Of a DNA stretch of 9,319 nt, positions 6,610 to 9,319 are shown piece after piece. Under the pieces are notes generated by a model. It ran no database searches. It saw only the letters and a program-made list of their open reading frames with translations, and was not told the origin of the DNA. A program made the translations under genes and the position numbers. Each line of letters begins with the position of its first letter. The first letter of the stretch is position 1. Origin of the DNA: Collinsella aerofaciens (lineage in GTDB: Bacteria; Actinomycetota; Coriobacteriia; Coriobacteriales; Coriobacteriaceae); contig NZ_JAQLFL010000001.1 in the NCBI RefSeq assembly GCF_028206995.1, positions 251,953 to 261,271 of the forward strand. The letters run 5' to 3'.

Positions 6610-7742
6610 TCAATTTTAATCTCCCGCCTTATGTGGGCACGGAAATGGAATATGTTCGAGAGGCCTGCGCTGTCAATCGTAAGATTTGTGGTGATGGTCC
6701 TTTTACCAAAAAATGTAGCGAATGGCTCGAGAACCGTTTTAATTCCAATAAGATCCTGCTAACGACTAGCGGCACGAGCGCGCTTGAGCTTGCAGCAATC
6801 TTATGCGACCTAAATCCTGGTGATGAGGTGATTCTGCCTAGCTTCACTTTCTCTTCTACTGCTACGGCTTTTCAAATGGTCGGCGCCACTTTGGTGTTTG
6901 TTGACGTGTGCCCTGACACAATGAATATTGATCCCGATGCCATTGAGAGGGCGATAACTGATAAAACCAAGGTTGTCGTTCCTGTGCATTATGCTGGCGT
7001 TGCATGTGATATGGATCGAATCATGGACATCGCTACGCGCAACAACTTGTTGGTCGTTGAAGATGCGGCACAGGGTGTTTTGAGTTCTTATAAGGGTAAG
7101 GCTCTTGGCACTATTGGTCATTTTGGTTGCTATAGCTTTCATGAAACTAAGAACTATTCGATGGGCGAAGGTGGCGCGCTTTCTATTAACGACTCGCGTT
7201 ACTGTGATCGTGCTGAAATTATTCGCGAAAAAGGGACTAATCGTCAGCGCTTTTTTAGGGGTCAAGTAGACAAGTACACTTGGGTTGATCGTGGGTCGAG
7301 CTACCTGCCTTCTGACATGAATGCGGCCTATCTTTGGGCGCAGCTGGAGCATGCTGATGAAATTAATGAGAACCGACTCTCAACTTGGCATTTTTATCAG
7401 GAGTCTTTAAAGCCGCTTGCAGATGCCGGCAAGATTGAGCTTCCCTATATTCCTGAAGGCTGCGAACATAACGCGCATATGTTTTACATCAAGTGTAAAG
7501 ATCTGAAGGAACGCGGTGATTTTATCTCTTACCTTAAGGATCATGGTGTCCAAGCTGTTTTCCATTACATTCCTTTGCATGATGCGCCTGCAGGAAAGAT
7601 GTTTGGTCGTTTTGACGGGGAAGACAGGTTTACTACCTCTGAAAGCAATAGGCTTGTCAGGTTGCCTATGTACTATGGTCTAAGCGATGCCGATAGGCAT
7701 CATGTTGCTGACGCTGTTCTTTCTTTTTACGCCACTCGATAG
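6606..7742 (+). CDS. wecE: dTDP-4-amino-4,6-dideoxygalactose transaminase (WecE/RffA-type, DegT/DnrJ/EryC1 family)
   Basis: 378 residues, close to E. coli WecE (376 from memory). PLP-dependent enzyme expected to transaminate dTDP-4-keto-6-deoxy-D-glucose with glutamate to give dTDP-Fuc4N. The PLP lysine is Lys182 in SFHETKNYSMGEGG. Other matches to WecE as I remember it: PPYVGTE, CGDGPFT, LPSFTFSSTATAF, VPVHYAGVACDMD, VVEDAAQGV, IREKGTNR, FFRGQVDKYTW and FHYIPLH. These are long shared stretches rather than only the general DegT pattern, which supports this subfamily over ArnB or other 4-aminotransferases. The start is ATG 6606, overlapping the previous stop (ATGA), with GGAG at 6595-6598; an in-frame upstream ATG at 6546 would add 20 residues lying inside the SMR gene and lacks family similarity. 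It is the last gene before a terminator. No RmlA/RmlB or WecD partner is in the window. Confidence 0.9.
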   Translation: MINFNLPPYVGTEMEYVREACAVNRKICGDGPFTKKCSEWLENRFNSNKILLTTSGTSALELAAILCDLNPGDEVILPSFTFSSTATAFQMVGATLVFVDVCPDTMNIDPDAIERAITDKTKVVVPVHYAGVACDMDRIMDIATRNNLLVVEDAAQGVLSSYKGKALGTIGHFGCYSFHETKNYSMGEGGALSINDSRYCDRAEIIREKGTNRQRFFRGQVDKYTWVDRGSSYLPSDMNAAYLWAQLEHADEINENRLSTWHFYQESLKPLADAGKIELPYIPEGCEHNAHMFYIKCKDLKERGDFISYLKDHGVQAVFHYIPLHDAPAGKMFGRFDGEDRFTTSESNRLVRLPMYYGLSDADRHHVADAVLSFYATR

Positions 7743-7747
7743 ATATT

Positions 7748-7778
7748 AAAAGGCGGCTTCTGGCCGCCTTTTTCTTTT
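7748..7778 (+). terminator. Rho-independent terminator after the glycan operon
   Basis: A perfect 10-bp stem (AAAAGGCGGC at 7748-7757 and GCCGCCTTTT at 7763-7772) closes a 5-base loop TTCTG, followed by a T-rich run (TTTTT C TTTT, 7769-7778). It sits six bases after the aminotransferase stop. The hairpin is near-symmetric with A/T flanks, so it could work in both directions, but no convergent gene is present. Confidence 0.92.
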
Positions 7779-7792
7779 AAGGACTGTATATG
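7779..7792 (+). promoter_or_regulatory. Shine-Dalgarno and ATG of the amidase gene
   Basis: AAGGA (7779-7783) lies six bases before ATG 7790 and directly touches the terminator T-run. There is no room for a promoter between terminator and start. Amidase transcripts must therefore come from read-through of the hairpin or from a promoter inside the aminotransferase gene. Confidence 0.75.
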
Positions 7793-9319
7793 CAAAAGAG
7801 TATCCAGCGCTATTTGTTGACCGCAATCTTTGCTATGTCACTTCTTTCTCTTTTTCTTGGTCATCCTGTTAACGCTTTTGCCGATAGCTCAGATGTAGAT
7901 AACCTTTCGTTTATTTATATCGAGAAGAGTCACGTTGACCTCGGAGATGCGCAAAGAGTTGCTTTGGGCTTTGACGGGACGCCGTCGGATGAGCCTGTGG
8001 CACTGTATTGTGCAAATACTGCGTCTGAAGCCCTTATCCGATTCGATGTCACTTCCAGTGCTGACAACACATATCTTTTCTCTTCGAGTGTTTCTGCCGC
8101 TGGCGTTTATTCCTTGCTTAAGGTGGAGTATGCCTCTGGAGCAACACGTATTTTTCCTGATGATATTTCTGATCAGATGTTTAGCGTCGGCGAAGTGTCT
8201 GCACCGTATCGGCTGCGGTCTGATGGTGACTCTGATGACCAGCTTGAGTCCGTGTTTACAGACGACACGGGCGCTTCGTTTGATTCGTTGGAATCCGCTG
8301 TTGATGTCATTTCGGAAAATTCAGCACGGGCACGCAATTGGGTCTTTGTTTTAGACGCAGGTCATGGCGGTTGGGATTCCGGCGCCGTCGGCAATGGTCT
8401 TCGCGAGAAGGATCTTACACTACAAATCGCGCGTTATTGCCGCGATGAACTCCAGAAATATGCTGGTGTTCGAGTTATTATGACGCGTGATTCCGACGCT
8501 TCCGTCACTGGGGTTGCCAACACTACAAACGAGCTCATTGCTCGGGCGCAAATCGCGAGAGACAACAATGCCACTTTGTTCATGAGTTTTCACATCAACT
8601 CAGGCGGTGGTACCGGAGCGGAAATCTGGATTCCGAGGCAAGCTAGTTGGTATTCTTCATTTAATGAACTTGGCGAGTCTCTGGGTCAAGACGTTTTGAA
8701 TAGACTTGCATCTGTTGGTCTCGTTAACCGTGGCACAAAAAATGATTATTACGATTTAAATGGTACGCAGCTTTATTATCCTGACGGCAGCAACGCCGAT
8801 AGTCTTTCTGTTATAAGAAATTGTCGCCAATATGGCATTCCTGCAGTTTTGGTTGAACATGGTTTCATCGACAATCGTAATGATGCCGGACTTTTGGCCA
8901 ATAAATCATACCTTAAAAAAATGGGTCAGGCAGATGCCCTGGCCATTGCTAATCAGTTCGGCCTTTCGAAGGTAGCTAAACCTGATCCGGTGGTATCCGA
9001 GATGCGCGACGGTAAAATCAAGTTAAGCTGGGATTCGATCCCCAATGCATCTAAGTATGCCATCGCTTTGTGCAAGAGCGATGGCAGCTTCAATACCTAC
9101 ACGTATGATTGCACAGGAACTTCCTATGAAATCGATGGGCTTGAAAACGGAAAGACATATACATTTCTTGTTCAAGCGTATGCCAACGGTGATTGGAATA
9201 CCTATACGTCTGATGATTATTTAACTTGTAAATTGATTCCTTCCCCCGAGGCTCATGCCGAGGCGACCGGCGACGGGGAGGTCACCGTCTCCTGGAAGGC
9301 GGTCGCCGGCGCCGAGCGC
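7790..9319 (+). CDS. Secreted N-acetylmuramoyl-L-alanine amidase (Amidase_3) with FN3-like modules (3'-truncated by window edge)
   Basis: 510 residues are visible with no stop before the right edge. Residues 1-32 form a Sec signal peptide (MQKSIQR, hydrophobic core 9-23, cleavage probably after AFA, 29-31). Residues about 35-180 form an unrecognised, probably beta-rich region. Residues 184-390 are a zinc amidase_3 domain with DAGHGG (His192), LREKD (Glu206), SFHINS (His268) and VEHGFID (catalytic-type Glu356). It should cleave the MurNAc-L-Ala bond of peptidoglycan outside the membrane. An FN3-like module (about 398-482) and the start of a second (from about 484) follow, of the same family as in the hydrolase at the left edge. 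The DNA turns from AT-rich to GC-rich near 9258, within the second module. All key amidase residues are present, so it should be active. Confidence 0.92.
   Translation, partial: MQKSIQRYLLTAIFAMSLLSLFLGHPVNAFADSSDVDNLSFIYIEKSHVDLGDAQRVALGFDGTPSDEPVALYCANTASEALIRFDVTSSADNTYLFSSSVSAAGVYSLLKVEYASGATRIFPDDISDQMFSVGEVSAPYRLRSDGDSDDQLESVFTDDTGASFDSLESAVDVISENSARARNWVFVLDAGHGGWDSGAVGNGLREKDLTLQIARYCRDELQKYAGVRVIMTRDSDASVTGVANTTNELIARAQIARDNNATLFMSFHINSGGGTGAEIWIPRQASWYSSFNELGESLGQDVLNRLASVGLVNRGTKNDYYDLNGTQLYYPDGSNADSLSVIRNCRQYGIPAVLVEHGFIDNRNDAGLLANKSYLKKMGQADALAIANQFGLSKVAKPDPVVSEMRDGKIKLSWDSIPNASKYAIALCKSDGSFNTYTYDCTGTSYEIDGLENGKTYTFLVQAYANGDWNTYTSDDYLTCKLIPSPEAHAEATGDGEVTVSWKAVAGAER
9241..9265. 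other. Right composition junction inside an amidase FN3 module
   Basis: By hand count, 9181-9240 has 21 of 60 G/C and 9260-9319 has 47 of 60. From 9260 the sequence resembles the left GC-rich modules: 9260-9286 matches 24-50 at 26 of 27 positions. The reading frame continues unbroken (EATGDGEVTVSW versus EATGDGEVTLTW). Confidence 0.65.

Noticed and set aside
6810..7352. 180-codon open frame on the minus strand
   Set aside because: Antisense to the conserved core of the WecE-type gene; a codon-bias shadow.
7705..7750. Possible promoter (TTGCTG with an A/T-rich -10 near TAGATA) upstream of the amidase
   Set aside because: The spacing is far too long and the transcript would immediately meet the terminator hairpin; not convincing.
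7935..8354. 139-codon plus-strand open frame near the amidase start
   Set aside because: Out of frame with the amidase, which has a signal peptide and ribosome site in its own frame; no supporting motifs.
1..9319. CRISPR array, tRNA, rRNA or insertion sequence
   Set aside because: No short spaced palindromic repeats, cloverleaf or transposase was seen; the only DNA repeats are the coding FN3 units.

Overview
The window looks like a piece of a Gram-positive, high-GC actinobacterial chromosome. A Coriobacteriia-type gut or oral organism (Collinsella/Olsenella-like) is my best guess. The guess rests on the long arrays of fibronectin-III-like (FN3-like) modules carrying the motif FLVQAYVNGRWS on secreted cell-wall hydrolases, and on the very GC-rich codon use at both ends. 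This is recognition from memory, not a database result.

Layout. Positions 3-2687 hold the 3' part of a large secreted peptidoglycan hydrolase, with eight FN3-like modules in view followed by an NlpC/P60-type cysteine peptidase domain. Positions 2786-7742 hold a tight six-gene, one-direction operon: a membrane-anchored GT2 glycosyltransferase of the ArnC/GtrB kind, an extended-SDR sugar epimerase/reductase, an ATP-grasp ligase, two 116-residue SMR/EamA-type membrane proteins, and a WecE-type aminotransferase expected to make dTDP-4-amino-4,6-dideoxygalactose (dTDP-Fuc4N). A strong rho-independent terminator follows. Positions 7790 to the right edge hold the 5' part of a second secreted hydrolase: signal peptide, unrecognised N-terminal region, zinc amidase_3 domain and FN3-like modules of the same family, running off the window.

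How the genes may work together (inference). The aminotransferase, SDR and ATP-grasp enzyme would build and decorate an amino sugar. The GT2 would put it on undecaprenyl phosphate, the SMR pair would flip it as ArnE/ArnF do, and an enzyme not present here would transfer it to a cell-wall polymer. The flanking hydrolases could bind and act on that wall through their FN3-like modules.

The most striking sequence-level observation is compositional. About 8.4 kb of low-GC DNA (about 875 to about 9258) is sandwiched between very GC-rich DNA, and both borders fall inside FN3-module coding sequence, in frame. On the left the GC-rich part also contains a 340-bp exact direct repeat with a 534-bp period. 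This suggests that FN3 repeats served as recombination arms for exchange of a cell-wall-glycan cassette, leaving both hydrolases chimeric. An assembly artefact at the repeats is the main alternative.
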